A stretch of DNA of 64,000 bases from Polytrichum commune (lineage: Eukaryota; Streptophyta; Polytrichopsida; Polytrichales; Polytrichaceae): positions 18,647,501 through 18,711,500 of the forward strand of contig OX485805.1 in assembly GCA_950295325.1 (NCBI GenBank), in the 5' to 3' direction. The notes under the pieces are model-generated. The model saw nothing but the letters and a program-made list of their open reading frames with translations. It searched no databases and was not told where the DNA came from. This document shows, piece by piece, positions 21,961 to 33,975 of the stretch. The position numbers and the translations under genes are program-made. Positions within the stretch are counted from its first letter, which is position 1, and the number at the start of each line of letters is the position of its first letter.

Positions 21961-24900
21961 TTTAAGGTCATCTCGAACCATCAAATGGCTATCTCGAAAC
22001 CATTCAACTTTGATAATAACATCATAAGCCTCCAATTAGTGTAGTGATGCTATTTAGAATGAATCAGGCCTTGATTTTATAGGGGGGGGGGGGTTATTTT
22101 CACTACAACCCATTCAACCATGATGGATAAGGGCCAGTTCACATGGGGTTCCAAGTCCCAAGTCCCACTCATGTTGAGTTAGGTGTGGATTAAAGAACTG
22201 GCACCAAAATCACGTGTGTTTAAAAGAATTGGACTACATGCTTAATCTTTCAAACTAAGTACAATATTATAATCACATATAAGTTGTAGCTCCTTTTGTC
22301 TATAATTGCATGTGTTATTTGAATATAATTATATGATCATCTAAGTATTTGATATAATCATTATCTAATTCATAGGTATATAATTATCCGATTCCTGATT
22401 ATCTAATTATTTGAATACATTTGTCCAATTATTTGGTAATTTGATCACCTATTTATCCAACTTTTTGATTACTTAGTTACTTACATAATTAAATAATTAT
22501 GTTATATTATATTGTGTTTAATTACCTAATTTGTGGAAACAAATCAATCTAAATCAAGACTGTAGGAGTGTCCAAGGATATTTGTGGGTTTAGTTCATCA
22601 AAATCCTTGTGTTTCCAAGTCCAAATGGTTACATGTTGTGATCTTTCAACTACATGTACTACCGTAGCTTACAAGTCCAATTGGTTACATGTACTAGCTT
22701 TTTAATGCCGTCCTATAGGGGGTGCTTGAATAGGCCATTGGGTTGTTGCAAAGCAAGTCTCTTATAATGTTATTTTGTCCTTTCCTAGCCCTTTCCCCAT
22801 TCCATTCTACCTCAGAGTTGGCCCCTTTATAGCCTTATCCTATCCAATGTCCCACGAACCCAATGAATTGGGTTGGCATGAGCCTTAATCCGTTTGCAAC
22901 TGCCCACAACACTTACTAATTATACTGCATCTAGCTCATCATGATGTCCCTTGAAGTCCACATCGTAGAATGTAATTTTAGGCTATAGTCTGAATAGGAG
23001 TTCTTGATTTCTTGTTTTCTTTTAAAACTTAAGATGAAGTTAGTAGGCTATAGTTGGATGAATGGTCTTCATATGTGGTTAAAGTAGGCAATAGGCATGA
23101 GGAAGGACTTATACTATCTGTTGAGGTCAAGGATAAGAGACTATTGCTTGAGAGTGTAACCAAGCCACTCTCAACAAGTTTTTCTTGGCAATAGGTTGCA
23201 TAGTGAGAGAGGCTATAGATACAGTAAGTAAGCATGCAAGTGACCTAATTAACAAGTGAATGTTCGTTTTATTTCCAACAAAGTGCCAAAGATGAGTGAT
23301 AGCATTATTGCTTGAGATATGGTTAATGGTGAGACATTGCAAGATCCACGAACTTAGACTATTACCCATGATTTAATTGAAGTTGTTTTGTTGAATCTGT
23401 TTGTTGTAGATGTAAAACTTGTAATTAAAAACCTAAGCAATGATTGATCAAAGAGAGGAAATATAATAAATGCGTAGGTGCTTGGGATGAAAGAGGAATA
23501 TGAGTGACAACAAGAATCAAAGAGTAAAAGGAAGTGAATAAAGTCCTTAGAACAAGAAATGAAAGCTTTTAAAAGAGTACATGCTAATGAATCATAAGGC
23601 ATAGTTAAGGCATAAGGAGAACAAGAGATGATGTAGGCTATGATCTAAATTTTGAATAAGGACAAGAGTAAGAGCCAATATATAGTGAGCAAGTGAAAAG
23701 GAGAATAGAATGCAAGACATTAATTATAAGCATCCACCACATTGGCAATGGCCTAAACATGATTCAAAGAGAGATATAAGAGAGTTAGATGCTAACAGGC
23801 AATAGCTTGAGATCAATATGAAAGAGATATGGTGAGTAAAAGAGAAAGACAATAAACATGGGAGGTTCTCATAATGATGCAAAATGCAAAGATGAACTTG
23901 TATGGAATAGAAAGGAAGCCAAAGAGTTTCGTCATAAGAGACATTACACAACAAGAGGTAGGCCACAACCAAGATAATACCAACAAAAGCATGTGCGAGG
24001 TGACTTGGTGGGGAACAAGAGAACATGCCAATAGCGTGAGAGAGGTGAGGTTTGGAGAAAGCATTTAGCCAGTTTGAGTGGAAGGACAAGCATGTTGTTA
24101 TTTGAGACGGGAGGAATTGACCTCGTGATGAATGACCGTCCCTTCAAGGTACAAAATGCAAAAAGAGAAGTTTATAGAAACAAGGTTTGTTGATAGTATA
24201 GGTTAATAGGCTATAGCCCTAGAGCCAAAAGGTTGATTTCACAATTATGGTTGGATTTTATGTTGTTTTAATGATGTGATGAAAACTAGGCTAATTGAGT
24301 TTTATGTTAATTAAGATTATAGCCTATGTACTTGTGTGTTACCTTGGGTATTTGTAGGACATGCAAACTAAGATGTTATATGTGTATGATGATTCATGAA
24401 TGAGAATGAGATAAGTTCATGAGAAGTAGATAAAAAGATGAAAAAAGGAAGAATTGATCTTTTTAGTAAATCAATTTGGTTTATTATTGATGGCATTAAA
24501 TGATCGTTAAATTTAAAGAAGAAGATACTATCTATCCCCAATAGGATGGAAATCCATTGGAAGACTATGGCCATGTGAGACAATCATGATTATTGTTAAT
24601 CAAACAAATTAATGCCCAAGCTAAAGAGATTCGCAACTGATGTAGAAACATGTCATTAAGTGTTTAGGAGTCGTTGGATAGGATAGACCCACACATGATT
24701 GAAAGATGCACGAATGAACATTAAGAGGGAAGGAACTAAATGATGAACCTTATAAAATGGAATTTTGGAGGAAAATACCTTAAAATGTTATAGATTTCCT
24801 TAAACCAATGTGACATTAATCCTCATAGACACTAAACAAGTCTTTCTTGACATTAGTACCCTAGGTTGTTTGTTGTTTTGTTTTAATTCATAGTAAAAAC

Positions 24901-24977
24901 CTAACCTACTTACCTTCATTAACCTTTACCGACTCTTACTAGAGTTTGACACTCCCATTGTGAGCCCTCCATCAACA
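21961..24977. other. Intergenic, no gene seen
   Basis: About 3 kb of AT-rich DNA. 22590-22690 weakly resembles the M1 MITE (TTTCCAAGTCCAAATGGTTACATG). The 23000-24600 stretch is purine-rich on the plus strand and yields many spurious minus-strand frames rich in Ser, Leu and Phe. No family similarity is seen. Confidence 0.55.
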
Positions 24978-25215
24978 TTCGCCATCAGGCCATAAATTTG
25001 ACACCCTAGCCAAATTTCCAAGGGACACCCTGTCCCAAATTTTGGGTGTCCCAAGGACACCCTGCTCCAATTTTTGGGTGTCCTCATAAATTTCTCTTAA
25101 ATTTTTTTTTTTGTCAAAACAGGTACAATTTTGAAAAATATATAATATCATTTCAAAATTTCAATTAAAAATAAAAAAAATCACTACATATCATAACTTG
25201 CAATGCAAATCAAAC

Positions 25216-25500
25216 CTACAAGCGGCGGCCTTTCATAGCACACCACTTTACCCATACTTGTTCAAAGTCAGTGGCCTCTATGGGGATTTTTGCCATTGCA
25301 ACTCTCATTTGTGCTTCCAAAGTCTCTAATACCAAACTACACCGTAAAGTAGATTTAATATGATTTTGAGTAGAAAATCCTCTCTCACAAGAAGCTGTAC
25401 TAGCAGGTATTACAAGAACAGCTTGCCACAACTTTGTCATACGAGGATATCTTCCAACATAGTCCAAATTGGAAGAATAAACCATCCAAGCTTGGTGCAT
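25216..25500 (-). pseudogene. hAT transposase C-terminal dimerisation domain remnant
   Basis: Contains PASTASCERGFSTQNHIKS and later LRCSLVLETLEAQMRVAM, the diagnostic end of plant hAT transposases (P.S.A..ER.FS....IK...R..L....L...), the region used for dimerisation. The DDE catalytic residues and the BED zinc finger are absent. The frame is open for 94 codons but has no start region. Confidence 0.8.
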
Positions 25501-25504
25501 TTTA

Positions 25505-25669
25505 AGACCACCACAATAATTGACGTGTGATTTTTTTCTTCACAAGTCACAGTACGTGTCAATTTCTAGAATGTGCGTGTCAATTGACGTGCATTTTTTT
25601 TTTGTGCAAGTTTTTGCGTGTCAAAAAAGAAAAACTTGCAAAAACTTTGTCAAACATATACGCTGATAG
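25505..25669 (-). mobile_element. MITE-like insert related to 10221-10543
   Basis: Read on the minus strand it starts CAGCGTATATGTTTGACAAA and continues GTTTTTGCAAG, TTGACACGCAAAAACTTGCA and GTCAATTGACACGC, in the order seen at 10221-10330. The other end of the element is unclear, so this may be a truncated copy. Confidence 0.6.
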
Positions 25670-25839
25670 GCCCTACAAGTACAGGGGACACCCTGAATTG
25701 TTTTTGGGTGTAAAAAGGACACCCTTGTAGGATTTTTGGGTGTCCTCGGGGACACCCTCTTTGAGATTTAGGTGTCCTAGGACACTCTAGAAAGCAAAAT
25801 ACACCCCCCAGGGTGTCAATTTTATGCCCTGTTCGCCAT

Positions 25840-27682
25840 ACTTCATGCCGACCCTTGAGCCATGTAATTGTTAGTATGATAGGACGGCATTACCCTTGAT
25901 TAGGGTACATTAATGGGAGGTGGGTACAATGGGCATACTTAGGTAGGGGGCGGAATTTGTATTGTCTACCTTATATGATAGTTGCCATCCCAGGCATGCT
26001 TCGAATTGTTGTCACAACAAAAGTCAAAGTCAAAGTGGACCAATAAGAATAGTTAGAATATAGGTATAACACTCCATGGAATAATGGAAGGATTATAATT
26101 ATTATTGGACTTAGTTGTATCAGTGGAACCACAAATGTAATTCTATGTCTTAGTTATATGTGGATATTGAAGTGGTTTTTTCAACAAACAACACATATTT
26201 CAAATAAATCTATATTGACATGTATATTTATATGTTAGTCCAATTAAACATAAAGATACACATCAACATTAATTTGTCACCTTACTCCTTACTTCACTCC
26301 TCGCTTCACACTTGTTATGCTTTTAAATGTCAAAATGTTAAAATTCATGTCTAGTAAACCATGTCGAGTTGACAATTGTTAGATGTGTCACTTCTAGAGT
26401 CATAGACAATTTACAGCTGGTACAAAACTTTGTAAAGTTTAATATACAATATGTCATAAACATACTATATTGCAAGCTCCATGGACCCATCAATGTTGAG
26501 GGCATTGGGCCCCCTTCAATCATGGGCAGTTCCCAAAGATGACATATTGACAATTGACAATTGACTTTCTATAAGGCTAGTGCCAACAATGAGAAAGTAA
26601 TGTTAATTATGCTACACAACCATAGGTGCCAGTGGTCTACATGCCACCACATGCCATGTTCTAGGTGAGCCCCACCAATGCGTCAACATTAAACACATAT
26701 CGTAGACATGCTACTAACCGTGCAGCACCACTTACCGTGCATGTCACGATACTCCACCATGCCACTTACCGTGTACTTATAATCTCGGCCGTCAAATTAT
26801 ATCACATGCAATCTCAACCGTCTGATGTCTCTCAAACTCAATCATGACCGCGCCAATGACCTAAAACATCATTGTCAACTTACACTCATCATGAAGTTTC
26901 CTTCAGTCGAATCACATAGCAAGGTGTAGATGTAGCAATTTGATGAAGATGAAAAGAGCAGACCTTGCCAGGGCCAAAAAAGAAGCAAAAATTTCAACAA
27001 CAACTTGAGAAGAAAATGGCTACACAAGTCAAAAGGACAATATCAAAACCTCATCAATTTCCTATGCCTACAAAGAAGAGGGCAACATTTGTAGCTCCTT
27101 TAGTGAAACCTAACATGCACGGTTAGTGAATGGCACATTGATCACACATTGATGCATATAGTTGTGAACTTGATTGTAGAAAGGTTACAACTTTTCAAAT
27201 ACAATTGTCATTTCATTTTACCACAATACTCTCATCTCATTTACTAATTACAATTTATTTTTTAAAATTAAAAAAGGTTTAACCCACCTTGTGGAAAACC
27301 ATTTGAAACCCAAATATGCACGGTTAGTAGCATGTCTACGATAATATTTCTAAGTTCATTGGGAGCTTGGGAAAATAACCCACGGGATGACTAAGATTGA
27401 AACTAAACTCCCAAATATCCCATGGTTTCATTCCGAGGGCCCACAAAACGAAGGCACAACGCTGAGTAATGTTATGCGATTCTTGGCCACCCTCTTTATC
27501 AAATACTAAACCTAATGGTCTAATATGAACAAATGGAGCATTTCTTTGTGGAAAAGAGAGAGCACTAGACTCATGGGAAATAATATGATGGTGTATTTCT
27601 ATATTGTATTTGGTGTCACCAATTATGTTTGTTGTGCTCAATAGTGAAGTGTCACTAACACTAAATGTAAACCTAATTATTA
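25840..27682. other. Intergenic, no gene seen
   Basis: No supported gene. A 101-codon minus frame at 27336-27641 has no recognised family and no splice context. Short repeats of ACTTACCGTGCATGTC-type sequence occur near 26720-26770. Confidence 0.5.
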
Positions 27683-27985
27683 TTCGTCATTCATTGTAGA
27701 TTGTTTTGGACATTAAAGATTGACAATGTTGCAGTGATTATTATCACATACTAAGTGATTTCTCATCCAAGTTTCAATCATCCATGACAATGTTCATTAC
27801 AAATGTTAGGGTGCAAAATATACCAACAACCAAAGTGGATGAACTTAAAGTGACATGTGAACTAAAAAGTAAGTTGGGATGACAACACTTACAAACTTAT
27901 TCCTAAGGAAGTATCATTAGAGTAGTTACCACAATGATAGAAAATACCATATGCCACTAAATACAATATTTAGTGTAGTTATTCC
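27683..27985 (+). repeat. Dispersed repeat, family R3, third copy
   Basis: Same order of blocks as 16765-17080. It ends CACTAAATACAATATTTAGTG, an imperfect palindrome shared by the family. Confidence 0.6.
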
Positions 27986-30148
27986 CATGTTATGATATGA
28001 TTGAGGTGCATATTCCCACCTTAGATAAATCTAGTGCCATGTGGGGGCCTAGCTCAAAGAGCAAGAAATCCACACTAGTACGTAAAATTAGGTTGATCTT
28101 GCAAATCACCTCGAATCAAAACCAAATCACAAAATATTTAACTTTGTTTATTCATCCATACAACAACCACACTCAAGACTTTTTTTTTTGTATTTTCGTT
28201 GTTGTGATACTAAACATGATTAAAATTTTTTGTGGAACATTGATATCTAGCATGGGTCAACCTAATCGCACATATTAGTGTAGGCTCCATGTAGGCCAAC
28301 ATGTATTGGAATCAAGATGCTATAGTGGTAGGTCTAAGGTTGAGGCATCCATAACCAATAAAATTAGAGAGTTTGCATTTGTTTAGGAGGATCTAACAAC
28401 ATGGAATTGTTTTTCTTGCAAAGAGAAACATATTCTAAAGAGAATTTCATTTTGAAAACAAAAATATGAAAATGGAGATTGCTTCAAATCTCGAAGCAAC
28501 AAAGTTTAGGGTAACACACAATCAATCTCCAGGTTAACTCATCTGTATGTTCATTCTTGGCTATAATAATGTTTTCAAAACTCTTATGAGGATAAGTAGT
28601 CACAAAAACCAACACATAAATTTTAACTTCATTTGCCTAAAAATAATAGATCTCATCCATATCGGCATTACATAACCCTAGCAAGCGGTTAAATGGACAT
28701 GGTCGACTATGGATGCCTTAACTTTACCCTTCTCAAATCCATTCCCCTTTTGGCTTGCAAGCAAACTGGCCATATATAAGAGCTTCTCCATTCGTGACCC
28801 CATATAGGCTATGAGCGGTAACTCGTCAATTAGGGTCACCACCTAAGCCAAAATGTCACACCCGATGATTTATTCTTTGGGAGTATGTTTGGCTAAAAAA
28901 CGTGATACATTTTTGTGAGGAGGAAATATTCAACTACATATCCCCTCTTTTGGACAAATGATATCGTTGAAATCTTCCCCATTTCGGAAAGATATCACAC
29001 ATTTTTTAATGAAAGCGTCTAAATTTGGACATGCAAATGCAGTTCATATTTATTTTCCATACTTCATCCAACATTATGGATGGAGATAGCTACTTCTCTC
29101 TTGAGTAGATCACATCCTACATTGATTATCCCGATAAGTGCGTGTAGTACCGAAAAGTCATGTGAAACACACATGACTTTTGTCAAGCCTCAAAATCAAC
29201 GAGGGCTAGAATTTATACCCGGGGGGTACTAAATTCATGAATACATGCACATTTTACCATACATTTCAAAAAGATTAGTGTGTGTTCCAAGGTGCTTGTG
29301 GAGTGATACATACAATAAGAGTTATATGCAAATATATGCTTGCTAGTGAATAGTGCCAAGATGAACATTGTTTCTTAAATCTTTTGATTGCACCGATTTC
29401 AAAGCGTGAAGAAATATAGTATCACCTTCACTTATGTTCCCACACTCATTATTAGCCTTCCCTCACTAATTAGGACACTCATGCCCCCTTCCCACTTGAC
29501 TTTAGCTAAGACTAAAAGTTGGTTCTAACAACCCGGCCTTCACACCATCGACATTGTCTAGTGCCGAGCCTAGTTGGCGAATGATGTGGCATGGCTTAAA
29601 AGTGGAGGTTTTAAGCCTCAAGCACCGACCCTCCCATCGGTACCTAAACATGAGGCAAGAATGCAGGACCTTCAAAAGTGTCGCCTCCCGCCCTTGTGAT
29701 TGGTTGCTTTTTAGTCTTAGCAATGAGGGCACGAGGAGCTCCATTAACAAAAACCGATGGTAAGATAGATGAAAACTGAGGCATTTGGGGATGGGACCAA
29801 AACTACCCAACATTCATTGCTTGGTAGATAAAACAATGAACATGTGTGAAAGCTACTTAACTAAAACCTACTTGAAAATCTTTAGAACAAGTTCTTGTAG
29901 GTACATTGGCATTTGGCATAACCGGATGCCTCCATTATAACCTAGGGAGCTTTACCCGGTTTTTAGGAAAGACTTTGGTTATTTGGTAAAGTCAGGTGGG
30001 AAGGGGGCATCAATGTTCTCCTCTCTTGAGATGATCGCACGCTCACGGCACTCCCCATGAAATAGGGTAATAAGTTTAGGAATCAAATTGCACACAAAAG
30101 GTACGCAATGAAAGTCAATGTGTAAATAGAATTCCATAGCACTGAGCA
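27986..30148. other. Intergenic with dispersed repeat blocks, no gene seen
   Basis: Blocks at 28370-28740 recur at about 31440-31620 (forward) and 31980-32240 (partly inverted), for example ATCTCATCCATATCGGCATT beside TACATAACCCTAG. They form another non-coding repeat family. The 29550-29765 stretch (GC richer) has open frames in both strands but no recognisable protein. Confidence 0.5.
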
Positions 30149-30156
30149 TTTATGAC

Positions 30157-30631
30157 CTATGATCGGGGAGAACCCGCAGTTGGTTACAGATGAACCGGTT
30201 GAGTTTGAGAAATAACCGGCTGAAGTTCATCAAGACTGCAGGAGAATTACCCATCATTTTAGAGGAATCTATAGAAGAATATACCCCAATTCAATAAAGG
30301 AAACCCGATGGATGTCAACATGTTACCGGTTGGACTCAGTGATCGGGGAGATTATTGAGCATAATCGGTCGAGATCCTAGTGTTTGCTAGTCCAACCGGT
30401 TACTTGTTGACATCCTCCGGTTTTCCTTTATTAAAGTGGGGTATATTCTTTTATAAATTCCTCTAGAATGATGGGTAATTTTCCTGCAGTCTTGATGAAC
30501 TTCAACCGGTTATTTCTCAAACTCAACCGGTTCATTTGTAACTAACTGCCGGTTCTCCCCGATCATTGGTTGGACTTTCATACACTAGGATCTCAACCGA
30601 TTAGTATGCCCAAAAATCTCCCTAATCACTG
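30157..30631 (-). mobile_element. hAT-like MITE M1, copy 2, interrupted by another M1
   Basis: The exact 8-bp duplication TTTATGAC flanks it at 30149-30156 and 30632-30639. The element runs in reverse and is split at 30336 by a forward M1 copy. Removing the 232-bp insert and one 8-bp duplicate leaves about 235 bp, close to copy 1. Confidence 0.9.
30337..30568 (+). mobile_element. hAT-like MITE M1, copy 3, nested in copy 2
   Basis: Ends CAGTGATCGGGGAG and, inverted, CAATGATCGGGGAG. It is flanked by the exact 8-bp duplication GTTGGACT at 30329-30336 and 30569-30576, a sequence that belongs to the terminal region of the host M1 copy. This is a nested insertion of one family member into another. 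Confidence 0.92.
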
Positions 30632-30639
30632 TTTATGAC

Positions 30640-32580
30640 ACCAAGTTGCAGGCGGGATTCCCACTTGCAAGTTTGCAAATCCATGATTGTGGTTGACTTT
30701 TGATACCTCAATCATCTTTCATGGTCACAATGAAAGGATGAAACGTTTTACGAATGCCTTTTGCATCCACCAAGTGATCTCCAAGATACATAAGGTCGAG
30801 GCATTCAAGGCCGGTTTACACCACATACCATGAAGTCGGACCATGAAAGATGGCTTTTTTTCATGGTCCGTTTCTTTACAAATCAGCACATTCATTTTTT
30901 GGTGCATGGTCATTCCTTTCAATCTACATTCGGTTTACACCTACTGAGGGGTCCAAATGCTTTGTAAATTTTATTTTATTTTATCATATGCCCAAAAAGG
31001 GCAGTTTTGAAAAAGGAAAAAAAAATTCAAGTTTGAACATTCTCTTGTCTTCTCTTCCCCGCCCAAAAAAAAATTTCATTAAAAATTTAATATAACAATG
31101 TTTCTTTGCCGTGGGCCCCTGCCATTTTCTACCAGAGCACCTCTTTTGCCTCTCCCACCACAAAACTCGTTGGACCATGTCAGTGGATAATATAGGCCTT
31201 AAAAATATGTCTTTCGGAGACCTCAAACTTCATGGTCACATTGACATCTTTTTCCTTGGTGTACACTGAAGTGATCCCAAGCCGAGTTCAACAACCAAAT
31301 ACTGTATGGATTTTACAAGGCCTTGGGACGACTTCATGGTCCATGGTGTAAACAACCCCTCGTTGTCGACCATGTCCATTTAAGCACTCACTAGATATTG
31401 ACATGGATGAGATCTATATTTTTAGGCAAACGGAGTTAAAGGTTTGTGAGGCTTGTAGTTGATTAAGGTCAAGGCATATATAATTGATGAAGTAAGAGAG
31501 TTTGTACTTTTTAGGAGGAGAAATAGCAGGGAATTATTTTTCTTGCGAAGAGAAACAAATTCTACTGCTTGGCTATAATAGTTGTCAATACTCTTATGAA
31601 GGTAATCAATCACAAGCCGCCACCACATAGTAAATGCGCTCATGACCGATCAATTAAGAGATTATGTGCCAAATCTGGAGAAGTATAAGGCGGTGTAAAA
31701 ACATTGTGTGTAGGAAGATAGAAATCAAGAGGATTGCAATCTTTTTGGTAATTTTATTCCATAAATTGAGATTACTATGAATTTTTAAAGCCAAAAGTTG
31801 GCCCGAACATATTACCGATGTTTAGAGTCTACCATAATAACTCATTTTAACTGCTCATTCCTCCTCACTAAAGCACTCAAAACTAGGATATGTGTCATGG
31901 CACTATTGGTTTTACCATGATTGAAATTCAATCCTAATCTGGTCAAAATTATAGTATCCTATAGATTGCTGATGGGGTCCTGATCGGGAACACGTGCCTC
32001 TACTATAAGCTTTAATTCCGTTCACTTAAAAAATATAGATCTCATCCATGTCGGCATTACATAACCCTAGTGATCGGTTAAATGAAAATGATCGACTATG
32101 GATACCTCAACCTTACCCTCATAAGAGTTTTGACAACTGTCGTAGCCAAAAATTACCATTTAGGTGAGAGTTTATGGGTTAGCCTACAGATCAACTATGT
32201 GTTACCCTAATTTTAGCGCTTCAAAATTTGTAGCAATGTCCATATTCATGATTTTTTTAAAATAAATTTTCATTCTCCTTAAAAAAAAATTTAACTAGAA
32301 AAATAATCCCCATTTAATACTCCTACATAACAATACTTAATTGATGAGTTGTGTTCATAGGCCTAGTAGTAGATTCAAGAATAGAGACTCTGGATGCCAT
32401 AATTCCACTCCTTCATATTGAATCTAAAGTTAGGGTAATTGAACACAACTCATCAGTTGAGTAATGTTATATTCTAAACAAATATAAACTCTCTTATTTT
32501 ATTGGTTATAGATGCCTCAATCTTACAACATTTTTATAGAAGTTATCATAGTTGTGACTCATAACATGGCTAGTTGATAG
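30640..32580. other. Intergenic, no gene seen
   Basis: Holds copies of the repeat blocks listed for 27986-30148. It also has an inverted pair around 32340-32465 (TTGATGAGTTGTGTTCAT, then GAACACAACTCATCAG), probably another small foldback element. No coding region supported. Confidence 0.5.
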
Positions 32581-32589
32581 CTATGGTCA

Positions 32590-32755
32590 AAAGCACCTGT
32601 AATGTAACTATACCTAGTTACCATCCTACGATGACGAGGCGTCCTCAACGACGAGGCTAATTGACAATATGATATTGTAAAGTAACTACACCTAGTTGCC
32701 ATCCTACGACGACGAGGCGTCCTCAACGACAAGGCTAATTGACAATGTGACATTT
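32590..32755 (+). repeat. Two-copy tandem repeat (about 70-75 bp unit)
   Basis: TAACTAYACCTAGTTRCCAT, CCTACGAYGACGAGGCGTCC and AACGAC(G/A)AGGCTAATTGAC occur twice in the same order, near 32600-32675 and 32675-32750, with few differences. Non-coding. Confidence 0.8.
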
Positions 32756-32892
32756 AATGTATACCATGATGACGAGGTTGGGTGTATGGACACCTAGTCA
32801 TCGACGGTAGTGTCATTGTAAGGTAAATACCAATATTGATGGATAATTGAATATTCTAACCACATGTGCCAGTGTGTAAGCGGAGGATGATG

Positions 32893-33250
32893 GGAGCTAG
32901 ACAACTCCTAGTTGAAGATGGATGGATTGGAGTTAGACAACTCCAGATTGACAACATGTGCACTGGAGTTAGACAACTCCGCATATAGTGCATTGGAATT
33001 AGACCATTCCATATTGAGAACATGTGCACATGAGTTAGACAACTCTCGATGAGGTGCATTGGAGTTGGACCGCTCCAGAATTGGAAAGATGAATGTTATT
33101 CATTGGAGTTAGACAACTCTTAATGAATAGATGGATCTAGTTGGAATTAGACAATTCCAACTAGAAGAATGAATGGATGAATTTAGTTGGAATTAGACAA
33201 TTCCAACTAGAAAGAAGGATGGATGAATCCAATTGGAATTAGACAATTCC
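32893..33250. repeat. Array of ten short hairpin repeats
   Basis: Ten copies of a 16-bp motif of the form GGARTT-AGAC-AAYTCC, starting at 32893, 32929, 32965, 32995, 33031, 33061, 33105, 33143, 33189 and 33235, spaced 30-46 bp. Some arms are GGAGTT/AACTCC, others GGAATT/AATTCC, so arm bases change together while the loop AGAC is mostly kept. The last three have extended arms (CTAGTTGGAATT...AATTCCAACTAG). It is not a CRISPR: spacers are related to each other and no cas genes exist. Confidence 0.85.
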
Positions 33251-33629
33251 AATTGGAAAAATGAGATTGAGATAAGAGATGGAAGAAGGTTCTAGAAGAA
33301 CCAAAGATAGAAGATTCATAGTAGAACTAAAAGATAGAGCTATGAATATGATACTTTTACTATATGTAAAGATAGAAAGTAAAAGTAGTGCTTCGGCATA
33401 AGAAGAAGCTCGGGGGAGGAGAGAGGACCTTTGGTCTCTCTCCTATGGTCGGGTGGTTGAGCTTTAACCAAAACATACTTGGTCTATGATTGTTTTGGGT
33501 TGATACGTGTTAGTGTGGAAGTTGGTGATAAACCGGTGAGAGGTTCGTTACAGCACCTAAAATTGATAGAACAAGAGCTAAGCTTATTTTGTATTATTAC
33601 ACTTGATGAAATTATATATATATAATTTT
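33251..33629. other. Intergenic, no gene seen
   Basis: Purine-rich sequence following the hairpin array, with a small inverted pair GGAGAGAGGACC / GGTCTCTCTCC near 33417-33445. Nothing coding. Confidence 0.5.
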
Positions 33630-33637
33630 TTGCAAGA

Positions 33638-33967
33638 GATTGTCCGGGGAGATTTTTGGGCATAATCAGTCAAAATCTGTGTGTATCCAAGGTTGGGGCG
33701 AACCAACCCGTACATTGGTTCCTTGGAGGCAAGGATTTAGGTATCCAACAAGGAACAAGTGTATGGGTTGGTTCACCCAAATCGTGTTTCCAAGTCCAAC
33801 CAGTTACATACTATGATCTTTCGGTTTTTCTTTATTAATTTGATTTTTTTCCCCATAGGTTCCCTAAATTGATCAATTAATTTTCCTGAAGTCTTGAACT
33901 TTGACTAGTTATTTTTCAAACTTAACCAATTCATCTATAACTAGTGGTCAGTTCTGCCTATTCATTG
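33638..33967 (+). mobile_element. hAT-like MITE M1, copy 4, with internal insert
   Basis: Flanked by the exact 8-bp duplication TTGCAAGA at 33630-33637 and 33968-33975. The sequence is a diverged M1 with an extra block of about 95 bp near 33690-33785. That block has its own inverted ends (GGCGAACCAACCCGTACA and TGTATGGGTTGGTTCACC). Confidence 0.85.
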
Positions 33968-33975
33968 TTGCAAGA

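Larger units (their letters stand above)
24986..25831 (-). mobile_element. hAT element relic with intact ends
   Basis: Ends are CAGGCCATAAATTTGACACC and, inverted, CAGGGCATAAAATTGACACC, with subterminal GGACACCC repeats on both sides. An exact 8-bp duplication, TTCGCCAT, lies at 24978-24985 and 25832-25839. The 846-bp interior keeps only the C-terminal end of a transposase (25216-25500, minus), so it is an internally deleted, non-autonomous copy. A MITE-like sequence sits within it at 25505-25669. Confidence 0.9.

Noticed and set aside
22981-24600. Several minus-strand frames of 70-120 codons
   Set aside because: They come from purine-rich plus-strand composition and have no conserved motifs.
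32893-33250. CRISPR-like regular array
   Set aside because: Repeats are 16-bp palindromes with variable, related spacers in a plant nuclear context; no cas genes.
33390-33600. Possible LTR end
   Set aside because: No matching second LTR, primer-binding site or polypurine tract was found.
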